This document shows positions 1-8,299 of a stretch of 25,096 nucleotides of DNA, piece after piece. Position numbers and translations under genes: made by a program. The notes under the pieces were generated by a model that was given only the letters and a program-made list of their open reading frames with translations, was not told the DNA's origin and did not search any database. The stretch is from Coemansia sp. RSA 1804. Its lineage: Eukaryota > Kickxellomycota > Kickxellomycetes > Kickxellales > Kickxellaceae. Numbering within the stretch: the stretch's first letter is position 1; each line of letters starts with the position of its first letter. The DNA is taken from assembly GCA_027578815.1 (NCBI GenBank), contig JANBTH010000228.1, positions 1-25,096 of the forward strand. The letters are read 5' to 3'.

Positions 1-174
1 GGCTACCTGCGCCGTCGCCTGCTTGTCGTATGTCTCCAGCTTGCCTATCGTCTCGTGCGTGTGCATTGCCGCCATGTCTTGCGCTTGCTTTTGGTATTGG
101 TATGGGAACTGGTGCTGGTACTGGTACTGTTGTCGCTGCTCTACTTTGGTTGCCGCAGACGAATATCCTACCAT
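1..174 (-). CDS. Q/Y-rich hypothetical protein, 5' part only
   Basis: Read on the minus strand, an ATG at 172-174 opens 58 uninterrupted codons that run off the start of the window. The first ~32 residues are low-complexity, with alternating Gln and Tyr (QYQYQHQFPYQYQKQ). They are followed by a helical, charged stretch (MAAMHTHETIGKLETYDKQ) that looks like ordinary protein. Codons are varied and GC-ending, unlike the pyrimidine-rich DNA immediately upstream, which supports real coding. I do not recognise the family. The Q/Y-rich start would suit a nuclear or disordered regulator, but that is only an impression. An upstream exon is possible because a glutamine-coding run lies 140 bp further out on the same strand (315-356). 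Confidence 0.55.
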   Translation of the reverse strand, partial: MVGYSSAATKVEQRQQYQYQHQFPYQYQKQAQDMAAMHTHETIGKLETYDKQATAQVA

Positions 175-314
175 TTCCCCCCCTCTTTTTTGTGCTATGC
201 CCCCTTTTTGCTTGTTTGTTTAAGGAGATGTGTGCTTTGTTCTCCGTCTAGTTTAGGGCCGAGAAGCAAGTGTTGAATAATGGATTAACTATTCTTCACC
301 GCTCTTTTTAAGTT

Positions 315-356
315 TTGCTGCTGCTGTTGTTGCTGCTGCTGCTGTTGTTGTTGTTG
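315..356 (-). repeat. CAG/CAA trinucleotide run (14 units)
   Basis: Fourteen consecutive TTG/CTG triplets on plus read as 14 Gln codons (CAA and CAG mixed) on minus. That minus frame is open on both sides, with E before the run, then NLKRAVKNS and a stop, but I found no ATG. It may be a Q-rich exon or UTR of the gene at 1-174, or a plain microsatellite. The mixed CAA/CAG usage is more like selected polyQ than a pure slippage tract. Confidence 0.6.
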
Positions 357-689
357 CTCTAGTCTCCTTGGAGATACTTTTGGATGTCTATGTTCCGCGC
401 CCCTCCACAAGAACCAAGCTCTGGCTGCCTGTGCGTGTGCTTTTCTTTTGTTTTCTGTCCTTTTTGAACGAGGAGTATCCTCGAAATTTTGGAGGATGAA
501 GTGGCTTCTTCTTCCCTTTTTTGCGGTCGGTAGGATAATGTTCAGATTAACCTACCCCTGTGTGTTCAGTCTCCTGATATATGTAAAACTATAGGAAATT
601 TTATGTAGTATGAATACTATCTATACTACTTTTGGAATTTTTGGAAGAAAAAGGGGGAGGGAGAAGAAAGGACAAGGAAGAAGCAGGCG

Positions 690-704
690 GTGTGTGTGTG
701 TGTG
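690..704. repeat. (GT)n microsatellite
   Basis: About seven and a half GT units in a row, in non-coding DNA. Confidence 0.85.
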
Positions 705-1554
705 CAAAATAAACAATTACTCGTAAGATATGCAAATATGGACAATATATCTCCACTGTTGGAGGTACACAAAATGTTGTAATAAAAGAAAGGGAAAGGA
801 AAGAGGAAAAAAAGAAAAAAGAAATTATTATATTCGACAAGAGAAAAAATTAACTGACCGAAAAAGCAATATGAAAGGGATTATAAATGTATTGCTTGCC
901 TGTCAACAGATACAACAAGATGAAATGAACAAAAAGATGGAAAATGGAAGGGAAAAAGTAATAAGAAGAAAGAAAGTGTACGGGTTTGAATGTCAAACTA
1001 AAGTCTCTATCTACTTTGCACTTTTTTTATACATGTTTCGATACCAACAGTTTTTTCATCTTTGTTCATTCCATCCTTGTCCTCCCCAAAACTTTTTATC
1101 TTGTAAACCTACCCAAAAAACTATTCCCCCCCCACCCGCCCGCTCATTATCTTCGCCCCCCCTTTCTCCTTGTACAATATTTTCTTGTGTAAATGTAGAA
1201 CGAAATGAGTAAAGCAGCTGCTTAAACCGCACTACAACCGGATATTATCGAGACTTTGCTTAATTTTCCGTTGTAGAAAAACAAAAACAAATTTGCACGA
1301 AAGACACATCCCCCCACCTACGTAATGAGCAGAAAACCAAAAAGCCAAAGGAAAATGGGGCGGGTGGGAGGAGGAATTGCCAGTGGAATTTTTATTTTTA
1401 CTTTTATTTATTGCCCCTATTCTTCCAATGCGCATTGGGAATAAGAACTTCCACAAGATGAGCAATGGAATTTAGCATAAAATATACAGCGGTTAAAATA
1501 AAAGGGATATGCGGAGGTTGAATGGGGGTGGGATATTTCCTTTCTTCCCAGCCG

Positions 1555-1590
1555 TTGGGCTTGAGCTTTGGGCTTGAGCTTTGGGCTTGG
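1555..1590. repeat. 13-bp tandem repeat, ~2.7 copies
   Basis: The unit TTGGGCTTGAGCT occurs at 1555-1567 and 1568-1580, and most of a third copy (TTGGGCTTG) follows. It lies in non-coding spacer. Confidence 0.85.
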
Positions 1591-3032
1591 GGGGAAAAAG
1601 GTGGATTTGGAAATTTTGAGTATTGTCTCCGTGTACATGTTAGAAAAAACCCCCCTTGCTTTTTTATTTGCTTTGCTTATCGTTGTCCATTTGCTCAACC
1701 TCACCTCCCAATTCCACCCTTTTCTGTGCGTGTGTGCGCATCTTCATGGCTGTAACAGGCAGCTATCAGCTACCTTCCGGTTTCTCCTTGCCATCTTCGT
1801 CAATTCATTCAGTGCTCTTTGCATTCTGTTATCTTTGCTGAACGAAAGAAAAAAGGCAAGTGGGGGGACGGTTATTCTAAACCAGCTACCAATTTTTTTC
1901 TTTTTGCATTTGCAATGAACGCCTTGCAGAATGCTTCTTGATGCACAAACAAAACCAATAAAAAAGACCACTATGCTCAGCTGAGGAAAGAAAAAAAGAG
2001 GGAGTTGGTTGGTCTGAATCATGTGTTTTACGCACGCCCCTCACTTTACTATTCTACAATGACGGGTTCAGCCATTTTTTCTTATCTCGTATTTGTTCAC
2101 AGTATGTAAAGAAATTGTCCGATTCTTTATCTGAAATTGTTCATGTACAGGCTTTATGGTAAGCTTATCCAAATACCCTTTATTTCTTATTCTTCTGTAT
2201 ACAGAATATGCTTATCGCAAAATTGCTTGTATCTCCGTTTCCTCGCCCCTCTAAAGAACGAGTACTGTTCTTTCCAAGAGTTCTTTGGAAAGCTATTGAG
2301 TTTTTCTATTTTTATTGGATAACAAATGCTGCGTGTCAAATGGCTTGCGGTTCTGGAAGGTAAAAAACAGGCGGTTTCTCAGATATCATCAGGTTTTTTC
2401 GTTCTTTGTATTACTCAAATAATGGCAATATTGCGCTTGTCTGATAATACGAAAATGGGGGGCGAGGATTTCTCTCAGGTGAACATTTCATGTTATCTTT
2501 CCAATTTTCCCCAATCCCTTGCAAAAGACTTGCAATGGTCTTACGATAATACCCTACCATTCTGTATCTCCGATCGTATGCATACGCACGTGCATTGCGC
2601 AACTGGTGATAACATGCAACAGTCTTCTCAACAAAAAAACACAGCTGTTAGTAATCTTGCTTTTGGTTTCTCTTATCCTTCCCTCCTCCATTCACCAATG
2701 ATTCGCCAGACCTGCATATTTTTTTGCTATCCTCTCTTATCAGCTCCAAAATAGAAATCGACCATATCTATAGCACCATTTTAAACCCCTTTCTCCCCCT
2801 CCCCCAACACGATATCCATATCACGATAAGGAGCAGAGAGAGGTGTTTGTTTCGCTTGATAGGCACATATCTTGGACCCTTGCCTTTGAATTTCGCTGTA
2901 GACTTTTTGTTTCTCCCCCAATTCCTTGTGATAAACAACCAGAACTCTTCCCCCCCACTCATAGACTATAGCCGATTGATTAATGAGTCGCTGTCCGTCC
3001 GCCAGCTGGAGCGAACTGGTGTCATCCATTTT

Positions 3033-3054
3033 TCCGGATTACAGTTAATCCGGA
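3033..3054. promoter_or_regulatory. Perfect palindrome TCCGGATTA-CAGT-TAATCCGGA
   Basis: Two 9-bp arms are perfect reverse complements around a 4-bp spacer. Each arm carries GGATTA/TAATCC, a known core for some homeodomain proteins. It lies ~315 bp upstream of the first UFD1 copy's ATG. It could bind a dimeric regulator; the role is inferred only from symmetry and position. Confidence 0.35.
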
Positions 3055-3225
3055 TCACGATTGGCATCGATTATAGAAGGGATAATTATAACCCGAAAGA
3101 TGTGAAAAAGGACATCAAAAGATGACGTGTCAAACACGGTTTTCCTTCCAGTCACATTGGAAAATAAAAGAAATGAAAATAGGGGTTGTCTATTCATGTT
3201 TAACATATACATAATCTCTCTACCT

Positions 3226-3340
3226 TTATTTAGACGTGTCTGGTTTATTCTGCAACTGTGATATTTTCATCTCTTTCCCCCCTTTTCTATCTCTTGACAA
3301 TAATCGCAAAGAAGGCAAAGTGTCAATTTGAAACAACCGG
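3226..3340 (+). promoter_or_regulatory. Duplicated upstream block of UFD1 copy 1
   Basis: This stretch is visibly homologous to 4889-4988, in front of the second UFD1 copy. Both carry TTTAGACGTGTCTG, then TTTATTC, then CTCTTG.CAAT and AAAGTGTCAATT in the same order. The motif GACGTGTC sits at 3233-3240 here, at 4900-4907 in the other copy, and a third time at 3124-3131. Being kept in both copies while the surrounding spacer differs suggests promoter function or simply the left part of the duplicated unit. Confidence 0.5.
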
Positions 3341-3367
3341 ACTTTGTCTTTAACAGGCGCAAGCAGA

Positions 3368-4318
3368 ATGTACACAGGACAGCAAGGCCAGTTCCGGCGT
3401 ACCTACTGCGCGTTCCCAATAGATGCACACCCAGATGGAAACAAGCAGCACCTGAACAACGGGGGGATGATATTCATGCCATCGTCGGCGCTGGAGGTCT
3501 TCAACCATCCCGGGGTCGTCCTCCCGCTGCAACTCAGACTGCAGAACGACGAGAGCGACGAGGCGATATGCACGCATTGCGGTTTGCTGGAGTTCACGGC
3601 AGAAGAAGGTCGCGTCTACTTGCCGCAATGGATGATGGAGACGCTGGATTTGTATCCAGGCGACACAGTTGAGACTATTAATGTGGCACTTCTGCGCGGT
3701 TCCATGGTTAAGCTGCAGCCGCAGTCAGTCGACTTTCTGGATATCACAGATCCACGCGCTGTGCTCGAAAACGCCATGCGCATGTATTCCGCACTCACCG
3801 TGGGCGACATTATCTCGATTGATTACAATGACAAGACGTACAAGATAGCTGTGCTGGAGACGCAGCCGTCGCCTTCGGCCATCGGTGTGATCGAGACCGA
3901 TCTGAGCGTCGATTTTGCTCCGCCCATTGGGTACGTTGAGCCGTCGGCATCGTCGTCATCGCTCAATGTTGCCGCTGGACAGCAGGATCAGATTAGCCGC
4001 CCTGCGAGCAGCATTGCAAAGGATATGCGGAGAAAGGAGGAGCATGCCAAGGAAAGGCATGGCGCTGCCAAGATCAGCACATTCAAGGGCCAGGGCCACG
4101 TGCTTGGCAGCAGTAAGAAGCCTAAGCCTTCTTTCTCTTCAAATACTTTGTCTGTGCGGTCGCCATCCGTTGCTGAGGAATCCGCGAATCTCCGTGATGT
4201 GCTGGCGACTGGTACTGGCGGTGCTGATGACAATCCGGTGCCGCTGGATGTTCCGCTCGGTACTCTGTTTTTCGGATATCCGCGTGTTCCGCCGCCTGGT
4301 GCGAAATTGAATCCCTAA
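3368..4318 (+). CDS. UFD1: UFD1-like protein, shortened tandem copy (possible pseudogene)
   Basis: Ufd1 pairs with Npl4 as the ubiquitin-binding adaptor of the Cdc48/p97 segregase. The first in-frame ATG gives 316 aa. The family core is present: NNGG.IFMP.SAL, CG.LEFTAEEGRVYLPQWMM, LQPQSVDFLDITDPRAVLENAMR and IETDLSVDFAPPIGYVEP. One SHP box, FKGQGHVL (about residues 239-246), remains. Compared with the copy at 5093-6205 it lacks the ~28-residue leader. The homologous upstream DNA jumps directly into codons for GAS, after a splice-acceptor-like TTAACAG at 3351-3357. It also ends early, at a TAA (4316-4318) opposite a GAA codon of the other copy, so the C-terminal SHP box is lost. Residues before ~76 are diverged (YPLLFKL becomes LPLQLRL), while 3596-4126 is identical to copy 2. 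It may be a decaying duplicate kept intact in the middle by gene conversion, or a variant adaptor. Confidence 0.75.
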   Translation: MYTGQQGQFRRTYCAFPIDAHPDGNKQHLNNGGMIFMPSSALEVFNHPGVVLPLQLRLQNDESDEAICTHCGLLEFTAEEGRVYLPQWMMETLDLYPGDTVETINVALLRGSMVKLQPQSVDFLDITDPRAVLENAMRMYSALTVGDIISIDYNDKTYKIAVLETQPSPSAIGVIETDLSVDFAPPIGYVEPSASSSSLNVAAGQQDQISRPASSIAKDMRRKEEHAKERHGAAKISTFKGQGHVLGSSKKPKPSFSSNTLSVRSPSVAEESANLRDVLATGTGGADDNPVPLDVPLGTLFFGYPRVPPPGAKLNP

Positions 4319-4888
4319 AATGGCGCAGCTGGTGGATTAGTGTTATAATGACATATAGGATGTTAACATGTGTAAATACTGTCAACATTCCAAGTTTTAA
4401 TAGAAACTTTAAGTATTATTTATTTAATATTATCATTATTAAAAGAACGGCTCTGGATGTTTTTATAGTCATCCTAATTTTTTTAATAATGTTTTCTCAT
4501 TTTATTTTTAATATTATACGAATTCCTTGTTCCAACTTTGGGCACACACAAAAGTATCTTTTATTTTATATTTTTGTTATTATATATTTTCATAATGTCC
4601 GCTTACGCTAAAAGTCTCACCTCTAGTTTAATAATCTATTTCTTGCCATTCATTTTTCATGTGAAGCACATGTTATCCAAGTCAGCAACACTGACCTTGC
4701 CAATGCCACCATATAGTGAATCACGTGCACATTTATTATTGCATTCTATTGGCCATGTTTTTGGAGACACATTTTTCTGTCTTTTATGATTAGTCTGGCC
4801 AAGTGTATTAAATCAGATGAATTTGATTGTACAATGACGTATCTTCATAAAAAAGAGCTTTTCAGCTTTTACATTTACATTTTGCTTT
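4319..4888. other. AT-rich spacer between UFD1 copies
   Basis: Strongly AT-rich DNA with only spurious hydrophobic frames (Phe/Ile/Leu runs). For the first ~30 bases after the stop, copy 1 still aligns codon for codon with the C-terminal coding end of copy 2, so the stop is a secondary change. A CACGTG hexamer occurs near 4723 with no evident link to a gene. Confidence 0.6.
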
Positions 4889-4988
4889 TATTTAATTTAG
4901 ACGTGTCTGATTTATTCCGTAACTGTATTTTTTTACCTTCTCTTGCCAATAGTCACAAAGATGGTAAAGTGTCAATTGTAGCAATTGG
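4889..4988 (+). promoter_or_regulatory. Duplicated upstream block of UFD1 copy 2
   Basis: Counterpart of 3226-3340, with GACGTGTC at 4900-4907 and AAAGTGTCAATT near 4967. About 105 bp lie between this block and the ATG at 5093, including TACTCAC and a final TTGTAG just before the ATG. Those look like a branch point and an acceptor, so a 5' UTR intron is possible. Confidence 0.45.
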
Positions 4989-5092
4989 GCATTCTTTAAT
5001 GTTTGATTGAAAATGAAGTCGGCTTGATTTAGAGCTCAGCAGTTGAATACTCTTCAACTTACTCACTCCTGTTTGTATTTGAATTGTAGTAT

Positions 5093-6205
5093 ATGGACAG
5101 CGACGATGGCGAGGACTTTGGCTTTGGCGGGCTGAGCGGGGTGTTTGGACCACACCGCGGGGCAGGCGCACGGTACACGGGACGACAGCGTCAGTTCCGG
5201 CGCATCTACGGCGCATACCCAATAACCGCACACCCGGACGGCAACAAACAGCACCTGAACAACGGAGGCAAGATATTCATGCCGCCGTCAGCGCTGGAGG
5301 ATATCAGCCATCTCGAGGTTGTTTACCCGCTGCTATTCAAGCTGCAGAACGACGAGAGTGACGAGACGAAGCGCACGCATTGCGGTGTGCTGGAGTTTAC
5401 GGCAGAAGAAGGTCGCGTCTACTTGCCGCAATGGATGATGGAGACGCTGGATTTGTATCCAGGCGACACAGTTGAGACTATTAATGTGGCACTTCTGCGC
5501 GGTTCCATGGTTAAGCTGCAGCCGCAGTCAGTCGACTTTCTGGATATCACAGATCCACGCGCTGTGCTCGAAAACGCCATGCGCATGTATTCCGCACTCA
5601 CCGTGGGCGACATTATCTCGATTGATTACAATGACAAGACGTACAAGATAGCTGTGCTGGAGACGCAGCCGTCGCCTTCGGCCATCGGTGTGATCGAGAC
5701 CGATCTGAGCGTCGATTTTGCTCCGCCCATTGGGTACGTTGAGCCGTCGGCATCGTCGTCATCGCTCAATGTTGCCGCTGGACAGCAGGATCAGATTAGC
5801 CGCCCTGCGAGCAGCATTGCAAAGGATATGCGGAGAAAGGAGGAGCATGCCAAGGAAAGGCATGGCGCTGCCAAGATCAGCACATTCAAGGGCCAGGGCC
5901 ACGTGCTTGGCAGCAGTAAGAAGCCTAAGTCTTCTTTCTCTTCAGATACTTTGTCTGTGCGGTCGCCATCCGTTGCTGAGGAATCCGCGAATCCCCGCGA
6001 GGTGCTGCCAACTGGTACTGGCGGTGCTGATGACAATCCGGTGCCGCTGGATGTTCCGCTCGGTACTCTGTTTTTCGGATATCCGCGTGTTCCGCCGCCT
6101 GGTGCAGAAGAGAATTCTGAAAACAGTGCTGCTGGTGGTGGATCGGATCCAAAGCCTGGGTTTTCTGGCGTGGGTCGTGTGCTGCGTCAGCGGCGTAAAC
6201 GCTAG
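5093..6205 (+). CDS. UFD1: UFD1, Cdc48/p97 ubiquitin-adaptor subunit (full copy)
   Basis: Ufd1 with Npl4 recruits ubiquitylated clients to the AAA ATPase Cdc48/p97 for ER-associated and other proteasomal degradation. The ORF is 370 aa, close to the yeast length. An acidic, Gly-rich leader (MDSDDGEDFGFGG) precedes the ubiquitin-binding double-psi-barrel domain, which has GGKIFMPPSAL, YPLLFKL, CGVLEFTAEEG.VYLPQWMM and PQSVDFLDITDPRAVLENA. A disordered Ser-rich part follows. It holds a first SHP box FKGQGHVL (residues 265-272), then LGTLFFGYPRVPP, resembling the Npl4-binding stretch, and a terminal SHP box FSGVGRVL (357-364) before a basic tail. SHP boxes bind the Cdc48 N domain. All expected parts are present, so this is the likely functional copy. 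It ends in TAG. Confidence 0.93.
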   Translation: MDSDDGEDFGFGGLSGVFGPHRGAGARYTGRQRQFRRIYGAYPITAHPDGNKQHLNNGGKIFMPPSALEDISHLEVVYPLLFKLQNDESDETKRTHCGVLEFTAEEGRVYLPQWMMETLDLYPGDTVETINVALLRGSMVKLQPQSVDFLDITDPRAVLENAMRMYSALTVGDIISIDYNDKTYKIAVLETQPSPSAIGVIETDLSVDFAPPIGYVEPSASSSSLNVAAGQQDQISRPASSIAKDMRRKEEHAKERHGAAKISTFKGQGHVLGSSKKPKSSFSSDTLSVRSPSVAEESANPREVLPTGTGGADDNPVPLDVPLGTLFFGYPRVPPPGAEENSENSAAGGGSDPKPGFSGVGRVLRQRRKR

Positions 6206-6444
6206 CCACTTTGATTTTGATTTTGGTAGATTTTTGCTTGGTTGATCAGGACTTGAAATTACGCTGGTATTGCGATCTCTGACTACGCCCATCCCCCACA
6301 CCGTCTTCCCCCCCCCCCCAAAACACACATACACATGCTATTGAGTTGGTCGTTTTTCCTTTGTGCTGGGAGAAGGCTCACAATCACAGTCGCAGTCGCA
6401 ATGGGCGTGGAAGGCGTGATGGCGGCGGGCATGTGCTGCAAAGC

Positions 6445-7104
6445 ATGGAGTCTGAAATATCCTATTCTGAGCACATTGCACAGTACCCGATTCTGTTCCA
6501 GAGCATGGTGGACGCGCTGTGCGAGAGCTGCACGCAGCTGACGCGGACGGAGCAGACGCAGCGCGTGCGCGTGGTCAAGTCGGCGCACGCAGCGATGCGG
6601 CAGAGCAAGCGGATCCTGCGGCGCGCCAACGAGGCCACGCGCGAGGCAATGAACCAGGCGCACAGCGCGGACTTCTTCGAGCGGCTGGACATTCCGCTCA
6701 GCAGCCAAGCAAGCGACGTCGGGCGTCTGCTGACAGCCACCAGCCGTGTCAGCACCACCGTTGGCGGCGGCAGCAGCTTCGATGCGCGCGAGGCGTTTCT
6801 GTTCGAGCGCAGTCTGATTGTGTGCAAGACGGTGCCGCCCGCACGCCATGCCGACGCCAGCAGGTCATCGCGCATCAAGCGCACGCTGTCGTCGCTGCAG
6901 CTGACGATGCGGTCGCCATCGCTGCGCTTCAAGGCCGCCGCCGACATCAGCAGCAGCAAGCGCCAGTCGGCGTCGTCGGCATCGTCGCTGACGCTTGGCA
7001 GCAGCGCAAGCTCCGACAGCATTGGCGCCGCCGCTGCCGGTTGTCTGCTGATCAACCCCGATCTTGCTCCCGGCGGCAAAATCGCCATCCACGGCTACGT
7101 CTAA
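6445..7104 (+). CDS. RhoGEF (DH-PH)-like fragment, hypothetical
   Basis: From the ATG at 6445 the ORF gives 219 aa; the same frame is open upstream, but only from a TTG at 6346. Residues ~8-70 (IAQYPILFQSMVDAL, then AMRQSKRILRRANEATREA) resemble the last two helices of a Dbl-homology domain, where families show RYPLLL and later INE.KR. The segment REAFLFERSLIVCK (about residues 113-126) resembles the opening strand pair of the adjoining PH domain. The rest is Ser/Ala-rich and low in complexity. The front of the DH domain, needed for nucleotide exchange, is absent, and the UFD1 stop lies only ~240 bp upstream, so there is little room for it. It is therefore a truncated relic or a small derived protein. 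The assignment rests on short motifs and could be wrong; the ORF itself looks real from its GC-rich codon use. Confidence 0.45.
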   Translation: MESEISYSEHIAQYPILFQSMVDALCESCTQLTRTEQTQRVRVVKSAHAAMRQSKRILRRANEATREAMNQAHSADFFERLDIPLSSQASDVGRLLTATSRVSTTVGGGSSFDAREAFLFERSLIVCKTVPPARHADASRSSRIKRTLSSLQLTMRSPSLRFKAAADISSSKRQSASSASSLTLGSSASSDSIGAAAAGCLLINPDLAPGGKIAIHGYV

Positions 7105-7240
7105 AATCACACTTTTCTCCCTGTTAATCCATCCCCCCTTCTTCACTCTCTTACTGTGCCATTCTGCGTTTTATCCTTTTCTTTCTTCTTCTAAATGCCA
7201 ACTATACGTCTTTCTCTCCTGGACCACATTCTGCTGTGGA

Positions 7241-7951
7241 TCATCGCGCGCGCCTGGACGACGGAAGCGGGGCAATCGGCCTGTGTGCACTAGCTGCACC
7301 GCCATCCGCCTCACCGGTATCGTCCTGGGCGTCATTATCGATGCGTTTACGCGGGTTCTTCTGCGTCCCCGCATTGGCACCCCGCTGCGCCGCACAGATC
7401 GGCTCGTACTCGAGCAACTTGATGCGGTGCCCATTGGCCGACGGCGTAGCACAGTACCTGCTGTTCTGAACAAACGTAATGGCATCGGCCGCCTTGAGCG
7501 CATACGTGTGCATAAGATAGGCGGCGACAAACGCCGAGCTCTTATCAACCCCGTCGCTACAGCAAACGAGCACCGTCTTCCCCTGCTGCTCAACCAGTTC
7601 TGCCAGCGTGCGGGTGGCCTGGACGAAATGCGGAATAATGCTGGCTTTGCTCACATCCGCCGGCACGTCCATCAGCGTGAACCGGATCCCCGGGATCTCT
7701 AGCTCCCGCAGAAACCGCTGCTCTGACGGGTCGCGGATACACAGCACGTGCTCTACTCCATGAATCGCTAGGTACTCGCTGTTGCGCACCAGGTGGTACG
7801 GACCCAGCAGTAGATGGCGCACAATTGGTTGTCCGTTGTACCGGTCCTCGTATGCCCACGACGACACACATAGTCGGATTGGACTCTGTCCCATCTCGGG
7901 CGCATCCGGCCACACCACCATTCTCTGCGCTGCTGTGGGATCTAGATTCAT
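7241..7951 (-). CDS. STYX: STYX-like dual-specificity (pseudo)phosphatase
   Basis: A 236-aa protein with a complete DSP fold. LLLGPYHLVRNSEYLAIHGV and HVLCIRD match the STYX start (LGPY...L...GITHIICIR). The P-loop region VLVCCSDGVDKSSAFVAAYLM then aligns with VLVHGNAG.SRSAAFVIAY of STYX, followed by DAITFVQNSRYC..P and HRIKLLEYE. Metazoan STYX is a catalytically dead phosphatase that binds phospho-substrates and F-box proteins, with Gly in place of the catalytic Cys. Here the Cys position is kept, but the preceding His is Cys and the essential Arg of the Cx5R loop is Lys. Weak or no activity is expected, reached by a different route. The basic, Asp-rich C-terminal tail (~40 aa) is disordered. 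The gene converges with 6445-7104, leaving 136 bp between them. Confidence 0.85.
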   Translation of the reverse strand: MNLDPTAAQRMVVWPDAPEMGQSPIRLCVSSWAYEDRYNGQPIVRHLLLGPYHLVRNSEYLAIHGVEHVLCIRDPSEQRFLRELEIPGIRFTLMDVPADVSKASIIPHFVQATRTLAELVEQQGKTVLVCCSDGVDKSSAFVAAYLMHTYALKAADAITFVQNSRYCATPSANGHRIKLLEYEPICAAQRGANAGTQKNPRKRIDNDAQDDTGEADGGAASAHRPIAPLPSSRRAR

Positions 7952-8103
7952 TATACGCTGCTGGTGTGAACTGAATTAATAAATGAACTAAAAATACAAA
8001 TTTTACGGAACCGCTAAAGAATTTACATATCATGAAAAAGAACGAAAGAAAAATAAGACAATCAAGACAAAACGGAACAAACAAACAAATACAGATAATC
8101 CCA
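7952..8103. other. STYX upstream region
   Basis: A/C-rich leader of the minus-strand STYX-like gene, ending at the left inverted repeat of the Fanzor element. No TATA box is obvious. Confidence 0.4.
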
Positions 8104-8228
8104 ACTCTACCATTTGTTTACTCGGGAAAACATATGGCGACGACCAATAGGTGAGTGCATAGAAGGCAGACGCAATTATTGTTTGTATACACGGAAGGAG
8201 CAGAAAAACAAACAAACAAATGTTAGTA
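8104..8228 (+). repeat. Left inverted repeat of the Fanzor region
   Basis: Begins ACTCTACC and ends TGTTAGTA. The reverse complement of 13469-13590 aligns along its full length with about 11 substitutions and two small gaps; one of these is a CAAA unit present once more here. Conserved blocks include TTGTTTACTCGGG, GCGACGACCAATAG and GAGTGCATAGAAGGCAGA. It lies ~150 bp from the start of the STYX-like gene. Confidence 0.8.
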
Positions 8229-8271
8229 TTTGATGATTATGATGATTATTATAATTGATTATATCTCGAGC

Positions 8272-8299
8272 ATATTGCCTGTCCATGGACAGGTAATAT
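8272..8299. promoter_or_regulatory. 28-bp palindrome centred on CCATGG
   Basis: The core CCTGTCCATGGACAGG (8278-8293) is a perfect palindrome. The symmetry extends to 14 bp per arm with only one G-T pair, which would still pair as RNA. There is no loop, so a dimer-binding site is likelier than a hairpin. It lies 44 bp inside the left inverted repeat. Confidence 0.5.

Larger units (their letters stand above)
357..3225. other. Long spacer with no supportable gene
   Basis: Open frames here are short, low in complexity (poly-Phe/Ser or Lys-rich, from pyrimidine- or purine-rich DNA) and match nothing I recognise. The longest begin at TTG or lie in A-rich stretches. Visible items are a (GT)n run at 690-704, a 13-bp tandem repeat at 1555-1590, a short hairpin at 2270-2292 (8-bp arms, 7-nt loop) and a palindrome at 3033-3054. 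Spliced exons with weak signals could be missed. Confidence 0.5.

Noticed and set aside
1..276. Three overlapping plus-strand ORFs at the window start
   Set aside because: Their composition (Cys/Trp/Tyr runs) is explained by the opposite strand, which encodes a sensible Gln/Tyr-rich protein.
730..1212. 160-codon plus ORF
   Set aside because: Lys/Glu-rich then Pro/Phe-rich sequence from purine and pyrimidine tracts, with no recognisable protein character.
2270..2292. Hairpin CTTTCCAA / TTGGAAAG
   Set aside because: An 8-bp arm pair in a 25-kb window is expected by chance; nothing nearby gives it a role.
2724..3125. 133-codon plus ORF before UFD1 copy 1
   Set aside because: Starts at TTG, has no internal ATG supporting coding and no motif, and overlaps equally open antisense frames.
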